8,119 nucleotides of DNA from Actinomycetota bacterium (GCA_016870235.1 VGCB01000102.1:1-8119); one strand, 5' to 3'; shown: positions 1-6,118, numbered from the stretch's first letter. Translations and numbers: made by a program. The notes: generated from the letters alone by a model not told the origin.

Positions 1-91
1 GCTCGGACTTGACGTGGATGTCGTTCATCACCTCGGGCGTGAAGATCCTGCTCTGCCCGAGGACGTCCCTGGCTCCGGGTGCCTCGCTCAT
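1..91 (-). CDS. FMN-binding glutamate synthase domain protein (GlxD/MgsC-like), N-terminal 30 codons only
   Basis: Only the first 30 codons lie in the window; the gene runs off the left edge. The start ATG (91-89) follows the TAG of the GXGXG gene with no base between, so translation is almost certainly coupled. The visible peptide has a short polar leader and then R-I-F-T-P-E-V-M-N-D-I-H. This resembles the segment that opens the stand-alone FMN-dependent glutamate synthase subunit (GltB central-domain family), just before its first helix. In that family the protein carries FMN and an Fe-S cluster and forms glutamate (or N-methylglutamate) from the ammonia or methylamine delivered by the amidase partner. 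The call rests as much on context as on these 30 residues: a GlxB-like amidase and a GlxC-like GXGXG protein lie immediately upstream in the operon, and GlxD is the expected third member. Confidence 0.65.
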   Translation of the reverse strand, partial: MSEAPGARDVLGQSRIFTPEVMNDIHVKSE

Positions 92-880
92 CTAGATCAC
101 CAGCTTCCGCTCGGCAGGCTCGAGCGAGTCGTAGTTGTAGAGCACCTTGCCACACACGAACTTCTGCAGCGCGGGCGGTGAGCCGAGCCCGTAGATCCGG
201 AACTTCCGCTCGATGAACTCGGTGTCGGCCTCCGTCCACTCGCCCGGGACGCAGTCGATCCCGAGCGACTTCACCTTGCCGCCGACGTAGATCGTGCCGT
301 CGTACATCGAGTCGCCGAGGCCGGGGCCGACGTCGCCGAGGATGATCTGGCGGCCGCGCTGCATCATGAACCCGTTCATCGAGCCGGCGTCGCCGCAGAC
401 GATGATCGTCCCGCCCTTCTGGTCGATGCCCGTGCGTGCGCCGACACGGCCCTTGACGACGAGGTCGCCGCCGCGCATCGCCGCGCCCGTGAGCGAGCCG
501 GCGTTCGAATCGACGACGACGACACCGCTCATCATGTTCTCGCACGCGGACCAGCCGACCCTGCCCTTGATGTGGATCTCGGGCCCGTCGACGATCCCGC
601 AGCCGAAGTAGCCGAGCGAGCCGTTGAACGTGATCCGGCAGCGCCTGAGGATGCCGACGGCGAGCGAGTGACGCGACTGCGGGTTGTCGACGACCACCTC
701 CTTCACGCCCTCCTCGTAGAGGAGGCGGCGGAGCTCGAGGTTGATCGTCCGCGTCGTCAGATCCTTCGCGTCGAAGCGCGCGACGCCGCCGTCGACGGTC
801 GCGATCCGCGGTGCGTCCGCGATCGGCTCGGCAAGCCCCCTGGCGTCGTAGGTGATCCGCGTCTCGCCTACCGCTGCCAC
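92..880 (-). CDS. glxC: GXGXG-domain protein, glutamate synthase subunit 3-like (GlxC/MgsB family)
   Basis: A 262-residue protein homologous to the C-terminal beta-helix domain of the glutamate synthase large subunit (GXGXG fold). In this family the domain is a structural partner that links the amidase and FMN synthase parts. Residues about 37-80 form the lead-in (F-D-A-K-D-L-T-T-R-T-I-N, then V-V-D-N-P-Q-S-R-H-S-L-A-V-G). Residues about 86-200 hold the repeated glycine-rich turns: G-Y-F-G-C-G, K-G-R-V-G twice, G-D-A-G-S-M-N-G-F and G-D-V-G-P-G-L-G-D. A tail of about 60 residues follows. GTG at 880-878 is chosen as start because GAGGTG lies five bases upstream and no better in-frame start exists; a far longer open frame continues upstream but is only a shadow of the amidase gene. 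The gene overlaps the end of the amidase gene by 13 bases and its stop abuts the next ATG. Close relatives are GlxC of rhizobia and MgsB of methylotrophs; the choice between them is open. Confidence 0.9.
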   Translation of the reverse strand: MAAVGETRITYDARGLAEPIADAPRIATVDGGVARFDAKDLTTRTINLELRRLLYEEGVKEVVVDNPQSRHSLAVGILRRCRITFNGSLGYFGCGIVDGPEIHIKGRVGWSACENMMSGVVVVDSNAGSLTGAAMRGGDLVVKGRVGARTGIDQKGGTIIVCGDAGSMNGFMMQRGRQIILGDVGPGLGDSMYDGTIYVGGKVKSLGIDCVPGEWTEADTEFIERKFRIYGLGSPPALQKFVCGKVLYNYDSLEPAERKLVI

Positions 881-1803
881 ACCAGCACCTCGCGCTCGTA
901 GGGGTCGTAGGTCTCGATCTCGTGGTCGACGAGCTGGCGGATGGCGATCTCCTCCGAGGCGAGTGCGACCAGCTCGTCCGATTCGTAGAGGACGAGCGGC
1001 TTCGCCGCGAGCTCGTCCTTCGCGACGCCGAGCTCGTCCTTCGTCACGGCGATGTAGGTGAACACGCCGTCGAGCTCCTCGAGCGACCGGTGCATCGCGT
1101 CCGAGAGGCTCGATCCCTTGTCCATCTCCTCGGCGAGGTAGACGGCGATGATCTCCGAGTCGCACTCGGACATGAACCGGCGCCCCGCGCGCTCGAGACG
1201 TCGACGCCAGTAGAAGTAGTTCGTCAGCTGACCGTTGTGGACGACGGCGACGTCCGAGTACGGATACGCCCAGTACGGGTGGGCGCCGGCGATGTCCACC
1301 TCCGACTCGGTCGCCATGCGTACGTGACCGATCGCGTGGGTGCCGGTGAAGTCGTCGAGGCCGTACTGCCGGTGGACGGTCTCCGCGTCGCCGAGGTCCT
1401 TGACGATCTCGAGCGAACGGCCCAGCGAGAGCACCTCGGCCTCCGGGATGTCCTCGACGAGATCGGTGAGCAGCTTCAGCCCGCCGTCGAAGTCGAAGCC
1501 GACGCGGAAGGCGTACGGCGTCTCCTCCTCGACCACGTGGACGCGAGCGCCGAGCGCCGCGAGCCGCGACTCGACCTCGTAGCGGTGCCGGCGCAGGCGA
1601 TCCTCGAACTCGAAGTCGCGCGGCGTGTTCGCGTCGGCCAGCTTGAACCGCATCACGAACTCGCCCTGCGGCGGCGCCCCGTACAGCGCGTACCCCGTGG
1701 AGTCGGGGCCGCGGTGCTTCATCGACTGCAGCATCCGGGTCATCTCGACGCCGATCGGATGCTTGGCGCCGTCCCGGTAGATGATGCCCGCTATTCCGCA
1801 CAT
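868..1803 (-). CDS. glxB: Class II glutamine amidotransferase, glutamate synthase amidase subunit-like (GlxB/MgsA family)
   Basis: A 311-residue Ntn-type glutaminase that should release ammonia from glutamine (or act on gamma-glutamylmethylamide) for a synthase partner. It begins M-C-G-I-A-G, so Cys2 becomes the N-terminal nucleophile after Met removal. Other class II active-site elements are R-G-P-D-S (32-36), G-H-V-R-M-A-T with the substrate-carboxylate Arg162, the oxyanion-hole H-N-G (189-191) and E-C-D-S with Asp215. The roughly 120 residues between R-G-P-D and Arg162 are much longer than in PurF or GlmS. They carry a segment ending in L-E-I-V-K-D-L-G-D and G-T-H-A-I-G-H, as expected for the GlxB/MgsA subfamily. 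The start ATG at 1803-1801 is fixed by the catalytic Cys2, and a GGAG lies ten bases upstream. A larger in-frame extension towards 2913 is a shadow of the ligase gene. It lies 20 bases downstream of the GlnT-type gene and overlaps the GXGXG gene by 13 bases. Confidence 0.93.
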   Translation of the reverse strand: MCGIAGIIYRDGAKHPIGVEMTRMLQSMKHRGPDSTGYALYGAPPQGEFVMRFKLADANTPRDFEFEDRLRRHRYEVESRLAALGARVHVVEEETPYAFRVGFDFDGGLKLLTDLVEDIPEAEVLSLGRSLEIVKDLGDAETVHRQYGLDDFTGTHAIGHVRMATESEVDIAGAHPYWAYPYSDVAVVHNGQLTNYFYWRRRLERAGRRFMSECDSEIIAVYLAEEMDKGSSLSDAMHRSLEELDGVFTYIAVTKDELGVAKDELAAKPLVLYESDELVALASEEIAIRQLVDHEIETYDPYEREVLVWQR

Positions 1804-1823
1804 CGCTCGTCGTCTCCGCAGCT

Positions 1824-3221
1824 CTAGGGAAGGACGTCCAGGTACTCGTTCACGTCCCAGTCCGAGACGGTGGCGCAGTATCGCTCCCACTCGTCCCGCT
1901 TGTAGTGCCTGAAGACGTTGTACATGTCGCCCGGCATGGCCGCCTTGATCACCTCGTCGGCGTCGAGCGCGTCGAGGGCGTCGCCGAAGGTCATGGGGAT
2001 CTTCTCGACCTCCTTGCCGCCGGCCATCGCCTCGTAGATGTTGCGCTCCTCGGGCGGGCCAGGATCGAGCTGGCGCTCGATGCCGTCGCGCATCGCCGCG
2101 ATCAGCACGGCCATCGAGAGGTACGGGTTGACGGCAGAGTCGACGGAGCGGTACTCGAAGCGTCCAGGAGCCGAGACACGGAGTGCGGTCGTGCGGTTCT
2201 GGAAGCCCCAGTCGGCGAAGACGGGAGCCCAGAAGCCCGTGTCCCAAAGCCGCCGGTAGGAGTTGACGGTCGACGCGGTGACCGCCGTCAGGGCACCGAG
2301 ATGCTCGAGGATGCCACCGATCGCCCACTGACCGAGCTGGCTCGGCAGGCGCTGGTCGGCGCTCTCGGGCAGGAAGACGTTCTCGTCGCCGCGCCAGAGG
2401 GAGATGTTGTGGTGGCAGCCGTTCGCGGAGACGCCCATGAACGGCTTCGGCATGAAGCACGGGAAGACGTCGAGCTCGCGGCCCACCTGCTTTGCGATCT
2501 GCCGGAAGGTCGAGAGGTTGTCGGCAGTCCGCTCGGCGCGGTCGAAGTTGAAGTTGAGCTCGATCTGGCCGGGGGCGTCCTCGTGGTCGCCCTGGATCAT
2601 GTCGAGGCCCATCGCCTCCCCGTACTCGATCATCTTGTGGATGATCGGCTGGAGCTGCGAGAACTGGTCGATGTGGTAGCAGAACGGCTTCGTGACGCCG
2701 GCGACGTCGGGGGTTCCGTCGGCCTTGTTCCTGAGCCACATCATCTCGGGCTCGGTACCGGCGCGCAGATGGAGGCCGGTCTCGGCTTCGAACGCGGCCT
2801 GCGCGCGCTTCAGGTTGGCGCGGCAGTCGGCGGTGAAGTGGCCGCCGGGATCCTCGCGCTCCTCCCGGTTCCGAAACGTCGTACACCACACGCGGGCCAC
2901 CTTCCGGTCCCACGGCAGCACCTGGAACGTGTCGGGCTCGGGCAGCCCGACGAGCTCGTGCGCCTCCGGCCCGTACCCGATGTAGTCGCCGTGCCGGTCG
3001 ACGAAGAGGTTCGCGACCGAGCCGTAGACGAGCTGGAAGCCCTTCGCGGCCATCGACTCCCAGTGCTTCGCCGGTACGCCCTTGCCCATGATTCGGCCGG
3101 TGACGGAGACGAACTGGTAGTAGACGTAGGTGATGCCCTCCGCGTCGATCTGCTCGCGGACTGCCGTGACCTGGTCGTCGCGACCGGGCTCGGCGAGGAA
3201 AAGCTCAAGGTCGGTGGGCAT
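1824..3221 (-). CDS. glnT: GlnT-type (type III) glutamine synthetase-like ligase; possible gamma-glutamylmethylamide synthetase
   Basis: A 465-residue member of the glutamine synthetase superfamily, which ligates glutamate and ammonia or an amine with ATP through gamma-glutamyl phosphate. The N-terminal beta-grasp part includes V-S-V-T-G-R-I-M-G-K-G (38-48), typical of the GlnT group. Catalytic-domain motifs occur in order: G-T-E-P-E-M (155-160, metal-binding glutamates), G-D-H-E-D-A-P-G-Q-I-E (211-221, second metal pair), N-G-C-H-H (267-271, histidine position), N-S-Y-R-R-L (320-325), and R-F-E-Y-R with D-S-A-V-N-P-Y-L (354-368). Nothing essential looks missing. Tyr396 lies near where GSI enzymes carry the adenylylated tyrosine, but its flanks differ, so no regulation is claimed. 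ATG 3221-3219 has AAGGAGG twelve bases upstream. It heads the operon with GlxB/C/D-like genes. The same family includes both ammonia-using GlnT and methylamine-using GmaS, so substrate is undecided. Confidence 0.9.
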   Translation of the reverse strand: MPTDLELFLAEPGRDDQVTAVREQIDAEGITYVYYQFVSVTGRIMGKGVPAKHWESMAAKGFQLVYGSVANLFVDRHGDYIGYGPEAHELVGLPEPDTFQVLPWDRKVARVWCTTFRNREEREDPGGHFTADCRANLKRAQAAFEAETGLHLRAGTEPEMMWLRNKADGTPDVAGVTKPFCYHIDQFSQLQPIIHKMIEYGEAMGLDMIQGDHEDAPGQIELNFNFDRAERTADNLSTFRQIAKQVGRELDVFPCFMPKPFMGVSANGCHHNISLWRGDENVFLPESADQRLPSQLGQWAIGGILEHLGALTAVTASTVNSYRRLWDTGFWAPVFADWGFQNRTTALRVSAPGRFEYRSVDSAVNPYLSMAVLIAAMRDGIERQLDPGPPEERNIYEAMAGGKEVEKIPMTFGDALDALDADEVIKAAMPGDMYNVFRHYKRDEWERYCATVSDWDVNEYLDVLP

Positions 3222-3233
3222 GCCCCCCCGTAT

Positions 3234-3240
3234 CCTCCTT
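3234..3240 (-). promoter_or_regulatory. Ribosome binding site of the GlnT-type gene
   Basis: The minus strand reads AAGGAGG here, a full anti-16S match, followed by twelve bases (including a run of seven G) before the ATG. The spacing is longer than the usual five to nine bases, but no other start fits better, and the match helps fix the start at 3221. Confidence 0.6.
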
Positions 3241-3281
3241 CCACCCCACGGGGCCGCCGTCTGATCGGGAAATGCGAGGTG

Positions 3282-3310
3282 AGTCTACTCGTCCCCGCAC
3301 GACTTGCGAA
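3282..3310 (-). promoter_or_regulatory. Candidate promoter for the glnT-glxBCD operon
   Basis: On the minus strand TTCGCA (3310-3305) and TAGACT (3287-3282) are separated by exactly 17 bases. Each matches the vegetative sigma consensus at four of six positions, and TAGACT has the TANNNT form common in actinobacteria. It lies in the 97-base gap between the broken phosphofructokinase gene and the GlnT-type gene, leaving a leader of about 50-55 bases before the ATG. Inferred from pattern only. Confidence 0.45.
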
Positions 3311-3740
3311 CGTCGCCGACTCAATAGAGGAACATGGGCTTGCCGGCGACGTGCCTGACCTTGGGCCGGTACTCGGCGACGTCGTAGAGCTCGTCGACGT
3401 CGACCCGCCGCACGCCGTCACGCGTGGCGTTGATCGGCACGGACGTGTACGTGCCCGAGCGAAGCGCAACCATGCGTCCCGACGCTCCTTCGAGCGCCAG
3501 GTCGGCGGCCATGACGGCGTAGTTCGTCGCCACCATCAGGTCGAGCGAGTCGGGCGAGCCGGAGCGCATCAGGTAGCCGACGACCTGGACGATCATCTCC
3601 TCCCCGGTGCGCTCCTTGAGGAGGGCAGCCGTGAGCTCGCCGATGCCGCCGAGCTTGCGATGGCCGTAGGCGTCCTCCTCGCCCGAGAGCACCATCGCAC
3701 CGCCGGCGATGCGCGCTCCCTCCGACACCGTCACCATCGC

Positions 3741-3743
3741 CTA
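3741..3743 (-). other. In-frame amber codon in the phosphofructokinase gene
   Basis: TAG stands between N-P-S-N and A-M-V-T-V-S-E-G-A, where relatives have tyrosine. A single C-to-G or T-to-G change from TAC or TAT explains it. It is in the same frame as both flanking segments. Confidence 0.8.
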
Positions 3744-4004
3744 GTTGGAAGGGTTGCCGCGCTTGTCGGCGAGGAGCAGCGCGCCGAGCTTGTCGACGTC
3801 GAACTCGACCTCGGAGATCACGGCCCGGTCGACGCCTGCGAGGTAGGCCGTGATCAGCGAGGTCTCGCCGCTGTAGCGGCCGAAGAGCTCGACGACGGCG
3901 ATGCGCTCGTGCGAGCCGGTGGACGTGCGCAGGTTGTGGATGAACTGGACGCCGCGGGTGATCGCTGTCGAGAAGCCGATGCAGTAGTCGGTGCCGTGGA
4001 CGTC

Positions 4005-4007
4005 GTG
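4005..4007 (-). other. Frameshift site in the phosphofructokinase gene (one missing base)
   Basis: The minus strand reads ATG-GAC-ACG-ACG across 4012-4001. Adding one A after GAC gives ATG-GAC-AAC-GAC, encoding the universal T-M-D-N-D active-site loop, and puts the following 87 codons into the phosphofructokinase frame. The site is not a long homopolymer (AA expected, A present). Confidence 0.85.
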
Positions 4008-4474
4008 TCCATCGTCTTCGGGATCGCGATCACCGGGACGCCCTCGTCGTGGAGGCGGAGCGCGTACGAGAGCGTGTCGTCGCCGCCGATCGGGATCAGG
4101 ACGTCGAGGCCCAGGCGCTCGACCACGCGAAGCGCGTGGTCCGTGAAGTCGTCTGGTCCCTCACCGACGGCCCGCCCGGCCAGGTGCGCGGGCACCTCGG
4201 AGGCGCGCACGCGGCTCGGGTTGGTGCGCGAGGTGTGGAGGAACGTGCCGCCGGTGCGGTCGATCGTGCGGACGACGGCAGGTGTCAGCTCCTGGAACCA
4301 CTCGCCGCTCGTGGAGTGGTCGTCGAGGTCGTGCGCGAGCAGTGCCGACCAGCCGCGGCGGAGGCCGACCACCTCGTGACCGGCTGCGCAGACCCGGTTG
4401 ACGACGGCCTTGATGCACGGGTTGAGCCCCGGGACGTCGCCACCGCCGGTGAGGATCCCGACACGCATGCCACC

Positions 4475-4480
4475 AGCGTA
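4475..4480 (-). promoter_or_regulatory. Possible -10 box for the phosphofructokinase gene, implying a leaderless transcript
   Basis: TACGCT (TANNNT form) on the minus strand ends six bases before the ATG at 4468, so transcription would begin about at the ATG. There is no clear -35 and no strong ribosome binding site (only GGTGG). Weak, but leaderless messages are common in actinobacteria. Confidence 0.25.
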
Positions 4481-4483
4481 GTT

Positions 4484-4500
4484 CGACCGGGGTCCGGTCG
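4484..4500. repeat. Perfect inverted repeat (7 bp arms, 3-base centre), possible operator
   Basis: CGACCGG and CCGGTCG flank the centre GGT. It lies in the 68-base spacer between the phosphofructokinase start and the divergent secreted-protein gene, directly upstream of the possible -10 of the former. That fits an operator for a dimeric regulator. No run of T follows on either strand, so an intrinsic terminator is less likely. Confidence 0.5.
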
Positions 4501-4536
4501 CTTTCCGTGCGGCGGGCCGTGTGGCACGCTGTGGCG

Positions 4537-4986
4537 ATGGTTCGTCGCCTCGCCCTGCTCGTCGCGATGCTGGCCTTGCTGCTCGCCTCGGGCGCGACGG
4601 CCGCAGACTCGAAGCGGGTCGCGGAGATGAAGCACGTCGTCCGCGAGTGGAGCCGGATGCTGAACGCGGGCGACAACGCCGGGCTCGCGCGCCTCTTCAA
4701 GCTCCCCGTCACGATGGAGCAGGCCTTCCTCGCGTACCGCCTGAAGACGAAGCAACACGTCGCCCTCTGGCACAACGGTCTGCCGTGCTCGGGTCGCATC
4801 CGGTCGATCACCGTCAAGGGCAACAAGGCGACGGCCGTCTTCGTCCTCGGCCACCGCCCGACGAGCCGGTGCAACACCCCCGGCGGTCTCGCCGCCGCCG
4901 AGTTCGAGATCGTGGACGGGAAGATCGTCCACTGGGTGCAGGTGCCCGTCCCCGACCCGCCTGCGCTTCCCGATCCGGCGACCTGA
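4537..4986 (+). CDS. Small secreted protein with NTF2-like fold features, function unknown
   Basis: A 149-residue protein. Residues 1-22 form a typical signal peptide: two arginines, a leucine/alanine-rich core ([13 protein letters not shown]) and a likely cleavage after A-T-A or T-A-A (about 22-23). The mature part begins with a helix containing [12 protein letters not shown] (35-46) and ends with a strand of the form V-D-G-K-I-V-H-W (127-134). That layout is common in NTF2/SnoaL-like domains, which include ligand-binding proteins and enzymes. Two cysteines (84 and 112) could form a disulfide outside the cytoplasm. ATG at 4537 is preferred because it puts the hydrophobic core at the right distance; in-frame GTG codons at 4507 and 4531 are alternatives, and no start has a good ribosome binding site. 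It stands alone, divergent from the phosphofructokinase gene, and its stop is eight bases from the convergent dehydrogenase stop. No specific function is claimed. Confidence 0.75.
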   Translation: MVRRLALLVAMLALLLASGATAADSKRVAEMKHVVREWSRMLNAGDNAGLARLFKLPVTMEQAFLAYRLKTKQHVALWHNGLPCSGRIRSITVKGNKATAVFVLGHRPTSRCNTPGGLAAAEFEIVDGKIVHWVQVPVPDPPALPDPAT

Positions 4987-4994
4987 GTCCCGAT

Positions 4995-5894
4995 CTACGT
5001 CGCGCTCCACTCCATGTCCGACAGGTGCGCGAGGGCGAGGACGAGCGAGTGGGTTCCGCGGTCGCCGCGGCCCTGCGCTTGCGCCGCGACGTAGAGCTGC
5101 TCGGCGAGAGCGAGGCCGGGCAGCGAGAGGCGCATCCGGCGCGACTCGGCGATCGCGATCCCGAGATCCTTGACGAAGTGGTCGACCTTGAAGCCGGGCT
5201 CGAAGTCGCCGCGAAGCATCCGGGGTGCGTAGTTCGCGAGCGACCACGAGCCCGCCGCGCCGCCGCCGATCGTGTCGAGGACGCGCTGCACGTCGAGGCC
5301 GGCGCGCTGCGCGTAGAGCAGCGACTCGCAGACGCCGATCATCCCGGTCGCGATCGCGATCTGGTTCGCCATCTTCGTGTGCTGGCCGGCGCCCGGGCCT
5401 CCCTCGTGGACGATCGTCTTCCCCATCCGCTCGAGCAGTGGCCGGACGCGCTCGAGCGCCTCGGCGTCGCCGCCGACCATGATCGAGAGCGCCGCGTTGC
5501 GGGCCCCGACGTCGCCGCCCGAGACGGGCGCGTCGAGCGCCGCCACTCCGCGGGCGGCCGCCGCCGCGTGGATCTCGACGGCCAGCGACGGCTCGCTCGT
5601 CGTCATGTCGACGAGCACCGCCCCTCGCCGCGCGGACTCGAGCGCGCCGCCTGCGCCGAGGATCACGTTGCGGACGTCGGCCGGGTACCCGACGATCGTG
5701 AAGATCGCGTCGGCGCCGTCGGCAGCCTCGGCAGGCGTGTCGCACCAGGTCGCGCCGGCCGCGACGAGCGGCTCGGCACGGCTGCGGGTTCGACTCGACA
5801 CGCGCACCGGGTGACCGGCCGCAAGGAGGTGACCGCACATGGAGGCGCCCATGACGCCGGTACCGATCCACGCGACCTGCTCGAGCGTCGCCAT
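4995..5894 (-). CDS. NAD(P)-dependent beta-hydroxyacid dehydrogenase (3-hydroxyisobutyrate dehydrogenase family)
   Basis: A 299-residue cytosolic oxidoreductase of full family length. The N-terminal Rossmann domain starts I-G-T-G-V-M-G (10-16) for NAD(P). The substrate loop D-A-P-V-S-G-G (121-127) and the catalytic region G-A-G-Q-H-T-K-M-A-N-Q (168-178, catalytic Lys174 with Asn177) follow. The C-terminal helical domain has V-K-D-L-G-I-A (241-247), whose lysine-aspartate pair is conserved in the family. Members oxidise 3-hydroxyisobutyrate, tartronate semialdehyde, L-serine, 6-phosphogluconate-like or succinic semialdehyde substrates, or act as imine reductases; the exact substrate cannot be read here. 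The start ATG at 5894 is three bases after the ferredoxin stop, without a strong ribosome binding site, so translation is probably coupled. It is the last gene of the reductase-ferredoxin operon and converges on the secreted-protein gene. Confidence 0.9.
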   Translation of the reverse strand: MATLEQVAWIGTGVMGASMCGHLLAAGHPVRVSSRTRSRAEPLVAAGATWCDTPAEAADGADAIFTIVGYPADVRNVILGAGGALESARRGAVLVDMTTSEPSLAVEIHAAAAARGVAALDAPVSGGDVGARNAALSIMVGGDAEALERVRPLLERMGKTIVHEGGPGAGQHTKMANQIAIATGMIGVCESLLYAQRAGLDVQRVLDTIGGGAAGSWSLANYAPRMLRGDFEPGFKVDHFVKDLGIAIAESRRMRLSLPGLALAEQLYVAAQAQGRGDRGTHSLVLALAHLSDMEWSAT

Positions 5895-5897
5895 CGC

Positions 5898-6095
5898 TCA
5901 GGCGTCCAGGACGCGGATCGCGCCCGTCGGGCAGCTCCGCTCCGCGCGACGGAGCGTCTCCTCGTCCGCTGCCTCGGGGTCACGCACCACCGCCACGTCG
6001 TCGACGAGCTCGAACGCGCCCGGCGCGAGCCGCTCGCAGTCGCCCGAGCCGATGCAGAGCTCCGCGTCGACCTCGATCCTCAACCCGTGTCCCAC
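5898..6095 (-). CDS. Ferredoxin, single-cluster [3Fe-4S] type
   Basis: A 65-residue one-electron carrier. Cluster ligands are Cys14 and Cys20 in C-I-G-S-G-D-C and Cys55 in C-P-T-G-A-I. The second cysteine of the usual CxxCxxC motif is Ser17, which favours a [3Fe-4S] cluster, as in actinobacterial ferredoxins that serve cytochrome P450s. The acidic middle (V-D-D-V and E-A-A-D-E-E) suits docking to a reductase. GTG at 6095-6093 is chosen over an ATG at 6152 because AAAGGAG lies six bases upstream, and the 19 residues before it would be basic, atypical and overlap the reductase gene. It lies 23 bases after the ferredoxin reductase gene and three bases before the dehydrogenase gene. The obvious partner is the reductase; the final electron acceptor is not in the window. 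Confidence 0.9.
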   Translation of the reverse strand: MGHGLRIEVDAELCIGSGDCERLAPGAFELVDDVAVVRDPEAADEETLRRAERSCPTGAIRVLDA

Positions 6096-6101
6096 GACCT
6101 G

Positions 6102-6108
6102 CTCCTTT
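6102..6108 (-). promoter_or_regulatory. Ribosome binding site that fixes the ferredoxin start
   Basis: AAAGGAG on the minus strand, six bases before GTG 6095, lies within the 23-base gap after the reductase stop. It argues against the longer ATG start at 6152. Confidence 0.7.
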
Positions 6109-6118
6109 CGTCGTTTGC

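Larger units (their letters stand above)
3321..4468 (-). pseudogene. 6-phosphofructokinase, PPi-type signature, disrupted by a frameshift and an amber codon
   Basis: Restored, this encodes a phosphofructokinase-family protein of about 382 residues that phosphorylates fructose 6-phosphate in glycolysis. The N-terminal frame (4468 down to about 4006) starts [10 protein letters not shown] and carries G-G-D-D (128-131) and P-K-T-M-D (150-154). The Asp after G-G-D and the Lys before T-M-D are the residues known to mark PPi-dependent rather than ATP-dependent enzymes. After M-D one base is missing; the other frame then continues [11 protein letters not shown] with F-G-R-Y-S-G-E. At 3743-3741 a TAG replaces the tyrosine expected in N-P-S-N-Y-A-M-V-T. 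The frame then goes on with V-S-E-G-A and M-R-S-G-S-P to the natural stop at 3321. Unrepaired pieces are a 204-residue N-terminal product whose last 50 or so residues are out of frame (3854-4468) and a 138-residue C-terminal open frame (3321-3737, ATG two codons after the TAG, no ribosome binding site). Genuine recent pseudogene or sequence errors; the data cannot tell. Confidence 0.85.

Noticed and set aside
1008..1043. 15-base direct repeat (CGAGCTCGTCCTTCG) spaced 21 bases apart
   Set aside because: It encodes two K-D-E-L-containing heptads in the amidase at a position where the family naturally has this kind of sequence with the same codons; likely coincidence, not a mobile or regulatory repeat.
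868..2913. 681-codon minus frame that would extend the amidase upstream
   Set aside because: The amidase must start at M-C-G-I-A-G (1803), since Cys2 is the N-terminal nucleophile; the extension is out-of-frame reading of the GlnT-type gene.
3244..3253. CCCCACGGGG small hairpin in the GlnT leader
   Set aside because: Only a four-base-pair stem with a two-base loop; too weak to call an attenuator or riboswitch.
1905..4379. Plus-strand open frame of 824 codons opposite the GlnT-type and phosphofructokinase genes
   Set aside because: It is antisense to two genes with clear family motifs, is rich in Arg/Val/Asp/Leu repeats typical of GC-rich shadow frames, and has no recognisable domain.
4987..4994. 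Terminator between the convergent secreted-protein and dehydrogenase genes
   Set aside because: Only eight bases separate the stops; no hairpin with a T-run is visible there.
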